Positions 26,494 through 35,286 of a stretch of DNA of 64,000 bases are shown here, piece by piece. The stretch comes from Lachnospiraceae bacterium (GTDB taxonomy: Bacteria > Bacillota > Clostridia > Lachnospirales > Lachnospiraceae), in contig JAGBBV010000020.1 in assembly GCA_017938315.1 (NCBI GenBank), positions 124,001 to 188,000 on the forward strand, read 5' to 3'. Under the pieces are notes generated by a model. It was given only the letters and a program-made list of their open reading frames with translations, searched no databases and was not told the origin of the DNA. The translations under genes and the position numbers were made by a program. Each line of letters starts with the position of its first letter. Position 1 is the stretch's first letter.

Positions 26494-27597
26494 TTATTCT
26501 CCGTCTTCTACATAGTGAATCTCTTTCACTGCATTTAAAATGTCTTCATCAGTTACTGTTTTGTCAATAACCGCCTTACCCACTTTCTTCAATAAAACAA
26601 ATTTAATTGTATTACCTTCCATCTTTTTATCAGATTTTGTGAGTTCAAGAATTTTTTCAGGCTCAATGTCTTCTATGGATATCGGTAAATTAAAAGGTAC
26701 AAACATGTCCCTGATTTCATAGTACTCTTCCATTGACAGCCATTCATGTTTCCATGAAATGTATGCTGCCGCTACTGCACCAAGTGCTATACATTCTCCA
26801 TGTGACATTGTGAATTTTTTATATTTTTCTATTGCATGTCCAATTGTATGTCCGAAATTTAAGAGTGCGCGTTCTCCTTTTTCCGTGGGATCCTTTTCAA
26901 CCACAAGTTTCTTAATCATACAACTTTTCATAATCATTTCAAGCAGTACATCAACGTCCCTGTCACAAATTTCATACATATTCTCAAGTAACCACTCATA
27001 ATACATGCTATCCTTAATTAGACCATGTTTCATCACTTCTGCAAATCCGTTAAAAAACTGCCTGTCATCAAGGGATTTTAATGTGCTGACATTCATATAA
27101 ACAAGCTTTGGCATATAAAAAGCACCTACCATATTTTTATATCCATCAAAATCAACACCGGTCTTTCCTCCGATACTGGAATCGGCTTGTGCTAAAAGTG
27201 TTGTTGGAATCTGCACAAAATCAACCCCACGAAGATAAGTTGCTGCAATAAAACCGGTAACATCACCTGTAACACCGCCACCAAGTGCTAACAAAAGATC
27301 TTTCCTGTCAAATTTCTCATCAATCAGCACCTTATATGCAGCTCTCACTGTGTCTAATGTCTTATTTGCTTCCCCTGCCGGAAAAATATGAAGAATGTAC
27401 TTTTTGCACTTTCCTTCCAGCAATTGCATAATAGGTTCAGCATATAACTTAGCTACTGTAGAATCGGTTATAATACATATTTTACGCTCAGATATACTTA
27501 ACTTTTCCAGTTCACCACCTAAAGAATCAAATGATTTTGAAAAAACAATATCATAACATGGTTTTTTTTCATAATTAATCGTTATTCTTTCAGACAT
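26494..27597 (-). CDS. aroB: 3-dehydroquinate synthase
   Basis: AroB converts DAHP to 3-dehydroquinate, the second shikimate step, with NAD and a divalent metal. The 367-residue length is normal. Motifs include ALGGGVTGDVTGFIAATYLRGVDFVQIPTTLLAQADSSIGGKTGVD-type sequence (residues about 104-150), KNMVGAFYMP, GFAEVMKHGLI and LLNFGHTIGHAIEK (zinc ligands). TGAGGAA precedes the ATG. No other shikimate gene is in the window. It is the first gene of aroB-lspA-rluD, which follows a terminator. Confidence 0.95.
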   Translation of the reverse strand: MSERITINYEKKPCYDIVFSKSFDSLGGELEKLSISERKICIITDSTVAKLYAEPIMQLLEGKCKKYILHIFPAGEANKTLDTVRAAYKVLIDEKFDRKDLLLALGGGVTGDVTGFIAATYLRGVDFVQIPTTLLAQADSSIGGKTGVDFDGYKNMVGAFYMPKLVYMNVSTLKSLDDRQFFNGFAEVMKHGLIKDSMYYEWLLENMYEICDRDVDVLLEMIMKSCMIKKLVVEKDPTEKGERALLNFGHTIGHAIEKYKKFTMSHGECIALGAVAAAYISWKHEWLSMEEYYEIRDMFVPFNLPISIEDIEPEKILELTKSDKKMEGNTIKFVLLKKVGKAVIDKTVTDEDILNAVKEIHYVEDGE

Positions 27598-27631
27598 GAC
27601 ATATTCCTCACTTTAATCAATTTTTATTAAT

Positions 27632-27657
27632 AAAAAACTTCCTGTCGAAACAGGAAG
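27632..27657 (-). terminator. Rho-independent terminator after sepF
   Basis: On the minus strand CTTCCTGT / ACAGGAAG (27638-27645 with 27650-27657) with a 4-base loop is followed by UUUUUU. It starts 7 bases after the sepF stop. Confidence 0.88.
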
Positions 27658-27663
27658 CTTTGC

Positions 27664-28164
27664 TTAAAATCCATTATTAATCGGTACATCAAATGAGCCT
27701 GATAAAATTTCCTGAAAATCTCCCGATATATCTACGACAGCCGGTGTAATAATAAAAATATAATGTGATATCTTCTGCAGATTCCCACTGATTGCAAAAC
27801 AAGAACCCGATGTAAAATCAATGATTCTCTGTGCAATATCAACATCCAGCCCTTCTAAATTTAAAACAACCGTACGATTCGCAAGAAGTGTTTCCGTTAT
27901 TTCCCTTGCATCTTCTATAGAAGTCGGCTTAATCACACACACTTCCATTCCGTTTCCTGTACGCTTTGTTTGACGCATAGGCGTGATTTTGGGAACTGTC
28001 TTCTTAATAATTTTTTCTTCTTCCTCTATTGCAGGCTCTTTTGCAATAATTGTTCTCTGCGGTTTTTCTTCTATTGGTTCATCATCATAGTAATCATCAT
28101 CATAAAAATCGTCGTCATCTTCATTCAACTTCATATAATTGAGAAACTTGTCCATTACTCCCAT
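27664..28164 (-). CDS. sepF: Cell division protein SepF
   Basis: SepF binds FtsZ and the membrane and organises the division ring. The 166-residue protein has the N-terminal amphipathic membrane anchor (MDKFLNYMKL), an acidic linker rich in Asp and Tyr (about residues 17-35), and the C-terminal domain with EVCVIKPTSIEDAREITETLLANRTVVLNLEGLD and RIIDFTSGSCFAISGNLQKIS. AAAGGAG precedes ATG 28164. The yggS-sepF pair is the conserved ylm arrangement, although ylmG and ylmH do not follow here. Confidence 0.93.
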   Translation of the reverse strand: MGVMDKFLNYMKLNEDDDDFYDDDYYDDEPIEEKPQRTIIAKEPAIEEEEKIIKKTVPKITPMRQTKRTGNGMEVCVIKPTSIEDAREITETLLANRTVVLNLEGLDVDIAQRIIDFTSGSCFAISGNLQKISHYIFIITPAVVDISGDFQEILSGSFDVPINNGF

Positions 28165-28178
28165 ATTTTATAACTCCT

Positions 28179-28871
28179 TTATACTATGTATTGTCTTTCA
28201 CCAAAAAGACCGGTTCCAACACGTACATATGTTGCACCTTCTTCAATTGCAACTTGATAGTCACCTGTCATCCCCATTGACAAAACATCCATATAAACAT
28301 TATCAATGTTTTTATCCCTTATGTCAACAGATAATTGCCTCAGCTTCGCAAAATATTGTCGATTTTCTTCCTGGTTTTCAACATATGGTGCAATCGTCAT
28401 AAGCCCCTTTACATGTATCCCTTGCAATACTGCTATTTTTCTCACGAGTTCTTCTGTATCCTCAGGTTTAACGCCGAATTTTGTTTCCTCTCCTGCCACA
28501 TTAACTTCTATCAAAACATCAACCGTAACATTCTTTTTTACCGCTTCCTTACTTATCTCCATGGCAAGTTTTAGGGAATCAACGCTATGAATTAATGCCA
28601 CCTTATCAACAATATATTTTACTTTATTAGTTTGCAGATGCCCTATCATATGCCACTTAATGTCTTTAGGCATCTTGTCATACTTATCAATAAGCTCCTG
28701 TACTTTATTTTCTCCAAAATCCCTGCACCCCGCATCATATGCTTCCTGTAACATTTCGATTGGCTTTGTTTTGCTAACCGCTATTAATATCGGGAAATTA
28801 TCCACACGGCTTACTTTATTACATGCTTGTATTATTTTTTCTTTTACCACTTGAATATTTCTTGCAATCAT
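28179..28871 (-). CDS. YggS/PLPHP family pyridoxal phosphate-binding protein
   Basis: YggS (YlmE) proteins bind pyridoxal phosphate and help to keep vitamin B6 and amino-acid pools in balance; they have no known catalytic reaction. The 230-residue protein has the PLP lysine in LIAVSKTKPIEML, the motifs FGENKVQEL and WHMIGHLQTNK, and LSMGMTGDYQVAIEEGATYVRVGTGLFG. AAGGATG precedes the ATG. It is followed after 14 bases by sepF and preceded by a HlyD-like gene. Confidence 0.94.
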   Translation of the reverse strand: MIARNIQVVKEKIIQACNKVSRVDNFPILIAVSKTKPIEMLQEAYDAGCRDFGENKVQELIDKYDKMPKDIKWHMIGHLQTNKVKYIVDKVALIHSVDSLKLAMEISKEAVKKNVTVDVLIEVNVAGEETKFGVKPEDTEELVRKIAVLQGIHVKGLMTIAPYVENQEENRQYFAKLRQLSVDIRDKNIDNVYMDVLSMGMTGDYQVAIEEGATYVRVGTGLFGERQYIV

Positions 28872-28880
28872 ATGCCATCC

Positions 28881-30275
28881 TTACTCATTAATAATTTCGT
28901 TTTCTTCCACTGAAGAAGCATCAAGTACAATATAGTCATAAGTGTTAAGACCATATCTTGTATTTGACTTAACTACTGCATATTCTTCATTTTGATATAA
29001 AATATTAATCTGTTTAAAGTCTGCATAGCCTTTATTAATATTATATACTCCTATTAAGGTTCCTCTCTTACTTACGGATTGTTTTTGCGTAGACTGTGGC
29101 ATAATAATGTAATCGCCTATCCGAAGCCTCGAATCATCCAAATAATATTCCGTCTCCGTTTCATGATAAATTGTAGTTTCAATAAATTCTGATGTTGCCG
29201 TTCCATCTTCATCGTACGCTTCCCGCATAACTCCGGCGTTGCCATTTGTACCGCCATAAGTAATGTATTCTTTCGGAATAATAAAAAATTCCTTTTCTAC
29301 AATTGATGAATTGGGAATTTTAAGTCCTGTTTCCTCTTCTGTTATTAATTCAATATCTATAAATCGGTCTGTACAGAATGTAACCATAGAATTTGTAAAC
29401 TTAAGTTTTACAAAAACATCGCCATCCGGATTTGCATATGTGGAAACCTCTCCCCATGATGTATTTTGATTCTTCAAAAATTTTACTTTTACAAATTCAA
29501 GTTCTTCAAGTTCCCGGGCTTTTTCTTCATCCGTCTGAATCACAATAGCCCAATCTTCATCCTTTGATAACTTATAAACAGGATCGCCGTCCGCTATCAG
29601 TTCATTACTGATTAATTGTTTTTTTTCATACTCCGATGTATCAAAAATATCTGCTGTAATTTGTTCTAATGTTAAATCTTCATATCCGTCCACAGAATAC
29701 ACAACAATACCTGTATCGGGTGCTGTACACAGTTCTACAAGTTCTGAAATCCCTGAACTATTAATCTTATCAATATTTTCCAGAATATTGGCATTAGCCA
29801 ACTTTAACACAGTTCCCCTTACATCATATTTAAAGTCATATGTCTTTTGAAATTGTGTCTCATCAAAGTTAGTCACAAAACCAAGTATTTCTGTTTTTAG
29901 TTCTGTCATATCCTGTTTTGTCAATGCATTAGTATCGTTTTCCGCGTTTAAATACTCTGCTAATTTACCGGATTCATCCAATGTATATACCAGATTACCA
30001 ACGCCTACTCTTTCACCTTCACGAGCATAATAATTTATATAACCCGCTTGTGATGCAGTCACTACTTCTTCTGTGCGAAGTGCAACTCCCTGATAAATAT
30101 TATTAGAAGATAAAGAGCCTTCTTTGACCTGGTACGGTACTATATGCTTTTCTGTAAAGTAGCCGAACACACAGACAATAATATAGACAAAAATGGCCGC
30201 AAAAATAACCATGCCGATATTGACATTTAGAGGCTTTCTGTATTTAACTATTTTATTATTTTCATTTTCTCTCAA
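28881..30275 (-). CDS. HlyD-like membrane-anchored protein
   Basis: The 464-residue protein has a short cytoplasmic N-terminus, one membrane helix (about residues 20-40) and a large extracytoplasmic part. The segment QAGYINYYAREGERVGVGNLVYTLDESGKL resembles the biotinyl-lipoyl-like half-motif of HlyD/MFP adaptors. No ABC or RND partner is encoded nearby. Genes of this type lie upstream of yggS-sepF in several Clostridia, so a cell-envelope or division role is a fair guess. The start is TTG 30275 with CAGGAGCAGG upstream. The tail ends NEIINE. Confidence 0.7.
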   Translation of the reverse strand: MRENENNKIVKYRKPLNVNIGMVIFAAIFVYIIVCVFGYFTEKHIVPYQVKEGSLSSNNIYQGVALRTEEVVTASQAGYINYYAREGERVGVGNLVYTLDESGKLAEYLNAENDTNALTKQDMTELKTEILGFVTNFDETQFQKTYDFKYDVRGTVLKLANANILENIDKINSSGISELVELCTAPDTGIVVYSVDGYEDLTLEQITADIFDTSEYEKKQLISNELIADGDPVYKLSKDEDWAIVIQTDEEKARELEELEFVKVKFLKNQNTSWGEVSTYANPDGDVFVKLKFTNSMVTFCTDRFIDIELITEEETGLKIPNSSIVEKEFFIIPKEYITYGGTNGNAGVMREAYDEDGTATSEFIETTIYHETETEYYLDDSRLRIGDYIIMPQSTQKQSVSKRGTLIGVYNINKGYADFKQINILYQNEEYAVVKSNTRYGLNTYDYIVLDASSVEENEIINE

Positions 30276-30322
30276 AATACCTGCTCCTGTTTCTGACGGT
30301 CAAACGAATATCCTTTACAGTA

Positions 30323-30350
30323 AAAAACCCCAGAAAAATCCGGGGTTTTA
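30323..30350 (-). terminator. Rho-independent terminator after the small P-loop gene
   Basis: On the minus strand AAAACCCCGG and CCGGGG-type arms (30323-30331 with 30342-30350) are followed by a U-run (TTTTTT, complement of 30322-30327). It lies 16 bases past the stop at 30367. Confidence 0.8.
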
Positions 30351-30366
30351 TGTACATAAATACTTT

Positions 30367-30786
30367 TTATAAAGAAACTATAACTTTATCTTTTAGTGAA
30401 TCAGTAAGTTCTGTCTCATCCAATGAAATACTGATAACAAAACTAACTCCGAATTTTTCACCAACATTTTCTAACTTATTAATGATTGCTTCAACATCAC
30501 CATCTTCTTTACAAGCAATCTTTAAAAAACTGTCAAAATACATCTGTTGTAAATCATGATCCTGTGAAATAATTCCACAAATAAATCCAACAAATTCATC
30601 TGAAGAAGTAATCATATAGTCAGAAACATCAATTAATCTGATTTTGTTATTGAGTTCATACATATGTTTTGCACTCTTGTCCAGATATACGATATTGCCG
30701 GATACATTCTGTACTTCAGTATTAGCTTTGTCTAACAAATGCTTCGTTTTGCCTTTTCCCTTTTTTCCGATAATTAATTGAACCAT
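30367..30786 (-). CDS. hypothetical small P-loop protein
   Basis: The 139-residue protein begins VQLIIGKKGKGKTKHLL, a Walker A motif (G7-x4-G12-K13-T14). The rest reads like a compact nucleotide-binding fold: SGNIVYLDKSAKHMYEL, a helical middle and a final strand FVISISLD that may hold the Walker B-like region. No known family is recognised; similar Clostridial proteins are sometimes named as PilT-like, which I do not accept as function. GGAGGGA supports ATG 30786. It forms its own transcription unit, bounded by a terminator, upstream of the HlyD-like gene. Confidence 0.65.
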   Translation of the reverse strand: MVQLIIGKKGKGKTKHLLDKANTEVQNVSGNIVYLDKSAKHMYELNNKIRLIDVSDYMITSSDEFVGFICGIISQDHDLQQMYFDSFLKIACKEDGDVEAIINKLENVGEKFGVSFVISISLDETELTDSLKDKVIVSL

Positions 30787-30890
30787 TGGTAATCCCTCCT
30801 GAAGTAAATTCGAAATATATAATTATGATAAAAATCACCTTATATATGACTTGTTTTTATTATAAGATATTACGCCCGAAAAAACAACTG

Positions 30891-31883
30891 TTAATTATTT
30901 ATTTCCGTTAACAAATCCGTCATTTGTACATACAAATCATCACGGCTGTCTGCTCGTAAAATTACCGAAATATATGGATTATTTGAAGCATCTTTTGACA
31001 ATAGTATAAGGCAATGACCTGCTGCATTGGTGGTGCCGGTTTTCCCACCATAAACTGTTACGCCTGCTGGTGCCTGTGCATCCCCATGTAAGTAATGATT
31101 CGTGCTGTTTACCGATAGTTCTTTTGCATCACCATTTGCATTATAATAAACAGTTGAATACGATGCCATTCCAATAATTTGGTTAAATGTATCATATTTT
31201 ACTGCCTCATTCATTATCAAGTACAAATCATAAACTGTTGTATAATGGTTATCATCAGAAAGTCCATGAGGATTTACAAAATTTGTGTTTGTTGCTCCCA
31301 GCAAAACTGCCTCTTTGTTCATCAAGGCAGCAAACTCCTCCACAGAGCCGGCAACACCTTCGGCTATCATAATCGCCGCATCATTAGCAGAATTAATCAG
31401 CAAAACATGCAGTGCCTGGGCAAGCGTCATCTGATCCCCTTCTTTTAAACCGCAGGTCTGAGCATCAGCTTCCAGTTTTGTCACATTTGATGATGCTGTA
31501 AGCATTAAATCACTACTTCCATACTTTAGTGCTACCAGCGCTGTCATCACTTTTGTAAGACTTGCAGGATAAAGTTTGTCATGAACATTTTTGGCAAAAA
31601 TAGTTGTTTTACTGTTTACATCAAATAATGCGGCCCCTGTTGCTTTCGACATATCAACATGTTCTGTCGTAATATTTCCGTCAACAACACATAAATCCGA
31701 TGCAAAGGGAACTGCAGATGCTACGGTCTCCTTTCTGTCAACAATGCGGAAGCTACTGCTGTCAGAATTAACAGTATAGGGCATATCATAACTACTGCTA
31801 CAGCCACATAATACTGATACTATAAAAGCAACGGAAATCATTATGATATATTTTCGTGATAAAAAATTATTTATAAACTTCAC
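30891..31883 (-). CDS. D-alanyl-D-alanine carboxypeptidase, putative lipoprotein
   Basis: This low-molecular-weight penicillin-binding protein (peptidase S11, DacA/DacF-like) trims pentapeptides in peptidoglycan. The three active-site motifs are SLTK (YPASLTKVMTAL), SAN (LLINSANDAAIMIAEG) and KTG (YGGKTGTTNAAG). The N-terminus has a signal segment ending VLCGC, a plausible lipobox with Cys27 lipidated. At 330 residues it lacks the C-terminal domain of PBP5. It starts at GTG 31883, overlapping the end of mgsA by 17 bases. It is last in the cell-shape operon. Confidence 0.88.
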   Translation of the reverse strand: MKFINNFLSRKYIIMISVAFIVSVLCGCSSSYDMPYTVNSDSSSFRIVDRKETVASAVPFASDLCVVDGNITTEHVDMSKATGAALFDVNSKTTIFAKNVHDKLYPASLTKVMTALVALKYGSSDLMLTASSNVTKLEADAQTCGLKEGDQMTLAQALHVLLINSANDAAIMIAEGVAGSVEEFAALMNKEAVLLGATNTNFVNPHGLSDDNHYTTVYDLYLIMNEAVKYDTFNQIIGMASYSTVYYNANGDAKELSVNSTNHYLHGDAQAPAGVTVYGGKTGTTNAAGHCLILLSKDASNNPYISVILRADSRDDLYVQMTDLLTEINN

Positions 31884-32262
31884 GCCACTCTAAATCTCCT
31901 CTGTCCAGGGACTTAATCAATAGTTCTGCCGTCGCCAAATTTGTTGCCAACGGAATATTATACATATCGCAAAAACGTAGAACATTATTTACATCGGGCT
32001 CATGATGTTTCTTTGTCACCGGATCTCTTAAAAAAATAACAAGATCTAACTGGTTATGTTCAATTTGTGCACACAACTGTTGCTCTCCACCAAGGTGCCC
32101 TGCTAAGTATTTATGTATATTTAAGTTTGTAACTTCCTCTATCAGTCTTCCTGTAGTTCCCGTTGCGTACAACTCATTTTTCGATAAAATCCCTCTATAT
32201 GCAATGCAAAAGTTCTGCATAAGTTTCTTTTTGGCATCATGTGCTATTAATGCAATATTCAT
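31867..32262 (-). CDS. mgsA: Methylglyoxal synthase
   Basis: MgsA converts dihydroxyacetone phosphate to methylglyoxal, a bypass of lower glycolysis under phosphate limitation. The 131-residue protein shows IALIAHDAKKKLM, TGTTGRLIEE, GHLGGEQQLCAQI and LVIFLRDPVTKKHHEPDVNNVLRFCDMYNIPLATNLATAE with the catalytic Asp residues. GGGGAGGA precedes the ATG. It lies between rodA and the carboxypeptidase, a linkage of mgsA with rodA/min genes also known from other Firmicutes. Confidence 0.95.
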   Translation of the reverse strand: MNIALIAHDAKKKLMQNFCIAYRGILSKNELYATGTTGRLIEEVTNLNIHKYLAGHLGGEQQLCAQIEHNQLDLVIFLRDPVTKKHHEPDVNNVLRFCDMYNIPLATNLATAELLIKSLDRGDLEWREVYK

Positions 32263-32321
32263 ATAGTCGTCCTCCCCATATTTTTGATGCAGCTAAAAGT
32301 AACATACATCAATATTATACA

Positions 32322-33428
32322 TCATTTCTGTTTACATTGTAACCCCACATTTAAAACAAATCCTATTCCGATAAAAGAACTTATCAGTGACGTCAACCCA
32401 TAGCTGACAAAGGGCAAAGGCAATCCTGTATTCGGCAAAAGGTATGTTACTACTCCGATATTTACAAAGCCTTGAAACCCAAGTTGCGCACCTACGCTTG
32501 CCGCAATAATGGTTCCTGCAATATCCTTTGCGCGCCTTGCCATAAGCAAACATTCCACGCTGACAAGAAAAAAGAGAATGACAACCACACCGGCGCCTAT
32601 AAACCCAAATTCTTCACCTATTACCGCAAAAATAAAATCAGTCTGTTGCTCTGCGATAAAGTCTGCGTTTTTTACAGAGCTGATTTGATTATTTTTATAT
32701 CCTTTCCCGGTAAGCTGTCCCGAACCGATTGCCATAACAGAATATTCCTGCTGGTAGCCTTCAGCATTTGCATACTCTTCTTTATTAAAAAATGCAATAA
32801 TCCTATCTTTTTGATAATCATTAATCAACTTCTGATCCGGTTGTAATATCAAAGTAATCATAATGATCGCAGCAGGAACAAACACTGCTAAAATCCCTAT
32901 TATAATTTTCCAACTCAGACCACCCACAAACATAATTGTACAAAAAATGAGACAGATAATTATGGTTGTGGACAAATCCGGCTGGTTAAATACCAAAAGT
33001 GCTGGAATTGCGAATAAAATTACACAAGAAGCAATATACTGGAATGTATTTAATTTTTCCTGATGTTTTAAAATAAACTGAGCAAAAAATAATATGATAA
33101 AAATTTTGGCTATTTCAGATGGCTGAAATCTTATTCCTCCGATTTCAATCCATCTTTGTGCTCCACCTGCATCGTCTCCCATTATAATTACAAGAACAAG
33201 TAAAACTATATTTAACAGGTAAATTAACCAATAAAATTTTAAAATAACCGAATAGTCAAACAAAGATAATACTACCATCAGAAAAATGCCGAAGGCAAAA
33301 CCCACTATCTGCTTATTTTGCAATGACTCTTGGGCACTGCCAACGGCAATAATTCCAATCACCGCTAAAGCAATTACCATTATCATAAGTTTAAAGTTAT
33401 AATCCCGTACTCTATATTGCCTTAACAT
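32322..33428 (-). CDS. rodA: RodA, SEDS peptidoglycan glycosyltransferase
   Basis: RodA polymerises lipid II during cell elongation together with a class B PBP. The 368-residue protein has about ten membrane segments and SEDS motifs: GAQRWIEIGGIRFQPSEIAKI, FNQPDLSTTIII, and FIAEQQTDFIFAVIGEEFGFIG, and near the end LPNTGLPLPFVSYGLTSLI. AGAAAGG precedes the ATG. Its partner PBP2 is in the same gene block (35287-38154), and mreB, mreC and mreD are upstream. Confidence 0.93.
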   Translation of the reverse strand: MLRQYRVRDYNFKLMIMVIALAVIGIIAVGSAQESLQNKQIVGFAFGIFLMVVLSLFDYSVILKFYWLIYLLNIVLLVLVIIMGDDAGGAQRWIEIGGIRFQPSEIAKIFIILFFAQFILKHQEKLNTFQYIASCVILFAIPALLVFNQPDLSTTIIICLIFCTIMFVGGLSWKIIIGILAVFVPAAIIMITLILQPDQKLINDYQKDRIIAFFNKEEYANAEGYQQEYSVMAIGSGQLTGKGYKNNQISSVKNADFIAEQQTDFIFAVIGEEFGFIGAGVVVILFFLVSVECLLMARRAKDIAGTIIAASVGAQLGFQGFVNIGVVTYLLPNTGLPLPFVSYGLTSLISSFIGIGFVLNVGLQCKQK

Positions 33429-33443
33429 AATTTACCTTTCTCA

Positions 33444-33713
33444 TCACTTACTGTACAAATCTAAAATAGGAATATTGGCATATAACATAGGTGTTTTGTT
33501 ATCATGCCCCTTATTTCCTTTTTTACTTATTTGTATTTCCATGGTTTGTGTATCTATTTTCATATACTTTGATATCACTTTTGCAATATCATTTTTAATC
33601 ATTTCCATCATTTCCGGTGAACAATTCACACGGTCCGAAATCAGTAAGATTTTCAAACGGTCTTTTGCGATTTCCCTGGACTTCTTTCTGAAGAAAAAAT
33701 GTTTCATTCCCAT
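33444..33713 (-). CDS. minE: Cell division topological specificity factor MinE
   Basis: MinE stimulates MinD ATPase and drives Min patterning. The 89-residue protein has the N-terminal basic/amphipathic part (KHFFFRKKSREIAKDRLKILLISDRVNCSPEM) and a C-terminal dimer domain (MIKNDIAKVISKYMKIDTQTMEIQISK). GGGAGGTG precedes the ATG. It follows minD by 12 bases. Presence of MinE rather than DivIVA-only control fits many Clostridia. Confidence 0.95.
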   Translation of the reverse strand: MGMKHFFFRKKSREIAKDRLKILLISDRVNCSPEMMEMIKNDIAKVISKYMKIDTQTMEIQISKKGNKGHDNKTPMLYANIPILDLYSK

Positions 33714-33725
33714 ATTGACACCTCC

Positions 33726-34517
33726 CTAATTTTTATGAAATATACCTGACACTTTTGTCCAGAAAGAAATGCCTTTATCAAACTCAATAAAAGGAATTTC
33801 CTTTCCCGCCACGCGATAACATATATTTTGATATGCTCTTCCTGCCAGTGTATTATTTCCCACAAGAGGTTCTCCTTGATTTGTGGAAATTACTACATTT
33901 TCATCATCCGGGACAATACCGATTAACGGAATGGACAATATATCCACTACATCCTCCGTACTCATCATTTCCCCACGTCTTACCATATCGGGGCGCAAAC
34001 GGTTTACAATCAAATCAATTTGCTTAAACTCATTCGCTTCCAGCAACCCTATAATTCTATCCGCATCACGGATTGCTGACACTTCCGGTGTCGTTACAAC
34101 AAGTGCCCTATCGGCACCTGCAATTGCATTTTTAAAGCCTTGTTCGATTCCTGCGGGACAATCCAAAATAATATAATCAAAGTTTTCCCGCAGCTGGTTT
34201 ATCATCCTGACCATTTGTTCCGGTGATACCGCCGTTTTATCTTTTGTCTGTGCAGAAGGCATCAAATAAAGGCCTTGGTGACGCTTGTCCTTAATCAATG
34301 CCTGCTTGATACGGCATTTGTTTTCTACAACATCTACAAGATTGTATACAATTCTGTTCTCAAGCCCCATAACAACGTCTAAGTTACGAAGGCCGATATC
34401 CGTATCAATTAATACAACTTTTTTCCCCATAGCCGCAAGACCGGTTCCTACGTTTGCAGATGTGGTGGTCTTTCCCACACCGCCTTTCCCTGATGTGACG
34501 ACAATTACTTCACTCAT
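33726..34517 (-). CDS. minD: Septum site-determining protein MinD
   Basis: MinD is a membrane-binding ParA-family ATPase that recruits MinC. The 263-residue protein has the deviant Walker A VTSGKGGVGKTTTSANVG, LIDTDIGLRNLDVVMGLENR, and LDCPAGIEQGFKNAIAGAD (Walker B). The C-terminal membrane-targeting helix is represented by about WTKVSGIFHKN. TTAGGAGG precedes the ATG. It is the middle gene of minC-minD-minE. Confidence 0.96.
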   Translation of the reverse strand: MSEVIVVTSGKGGVGKTTTSANVGTGLAAMGKKVVLIDTDIGLRNLDVVMGLENRIVYNLVDVVENKCRIKQALIKDKRHQGLYLMPSAQTKDKTAVSPEQMVRMINQLRENFDYIILDCPAGIEQGFKNAIAGADRALVVTTPEVSAIRDADRIIGLLEANEFKQIDLIVNRLRPDMVRRGEMMSTEDVVDILSIPLIGIVPDDENVVISTNQGEPLVGNNTLAGRAYQNICYRVAGKEIPFIEFDKGISFWTKVSGIFHKN

Positions 34518-34563
34518 ATTCTTATCCTCCTAAGATGAATTAATTCCGTCCCCTGAGAAGACC

Positions 34564-35247
34564 TTATATAGGTAAGTCGCTCAGTAATTCTTTTGTAAGG
34601 GAATCCATAACAATTTTGTTATTTTTTACGTATGCGATTTTCGGTTGTACCTTTGGCTTTATGGACCATTTATTACTTTTCTCTTTAGAATGATATTTGA
34701 AATCGCCAATTTTTAATTTTTCCGGCGACATTTCAAGCGCTGCAACATAATGGCTGCAATCTCCGTTACCTCCTGCATATGCTTCTCCATATAAACCGCC
34801 AAGAACAATAATATCTCTTGCAGAAATAACAGAAGAACCCGGATATACATCTCCCAAAATGACAATACTTGACTCTGTTTCAAGAATTTGTCCATTTTTT
34901 AAAGTTCCTTTATAAAATTGTCCTTCATTATGTGATGACCCCTCCCCGGAAAAATCGGTTTGGGATATTGCTTTCACAAACTCCCTGTCTGTTTCTTCAT
35001 CTTCACCTACAAGACAAACAATTGACAACGAAGAATTTTGGGATATTGTATCTAAAATCAGTTTTTCTTCCGTTTCTGTAAGATTTCTTCCTTTGAGCGA
35101 TAAAGCCATTTTGGCATCTTTGAAAAAACTGCTTGATTCCTTGAACTTAACTGCTATATTATCAAGCAATTCTTCAAAGGGAAGTTGTGGATCTAAATGC
35201 AAAACAATTCCATTAGGAAAACTCTTTATAATCACTGAATTTTTCAT
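34564..35247 (-). CDS. minC: Septum site-determining protein MinC
   Basis: MinC inhibits FtsZ assembly away from midcell. The 227-residue protein has an N-terminal domain (residues 1-100, SVIIKSFPNGIVLHLDP) and the beta-helical C-terminal domain with repeats such as LKNGQILETESSIVILGDVYPGSSVISARDIIVLGGLYGEAYAG. AGGAG precedes the ATG. It follows the PBP2 gene after 39 bases and leads the min group. Confidence 0.92.
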   Translation of the reverse strand: MKNSVIIKSFPNGIVLHLDPQLPFEELLDNIAVKFKESSSFFKDAKMALSLKGRNLTETEEKLILDTISQNSSLSIVCLVGEDEETDREFVKAISQTDFSGEGSSHNEGQFYKGTLKNGQILETESSIVILGDVYPGSSVISARDIIVLGGLYGEAYAGGNGDCSHYVAALEMSPEKLKIGDFKYHSKEKSNKWSIKPKVQPKIAYVKNNKIVMDSLTKELLSDLPI

Positions 35248-35286
35248 GCAAATTATACTCCTTTACCAAAAGAATAACGCATTAAA

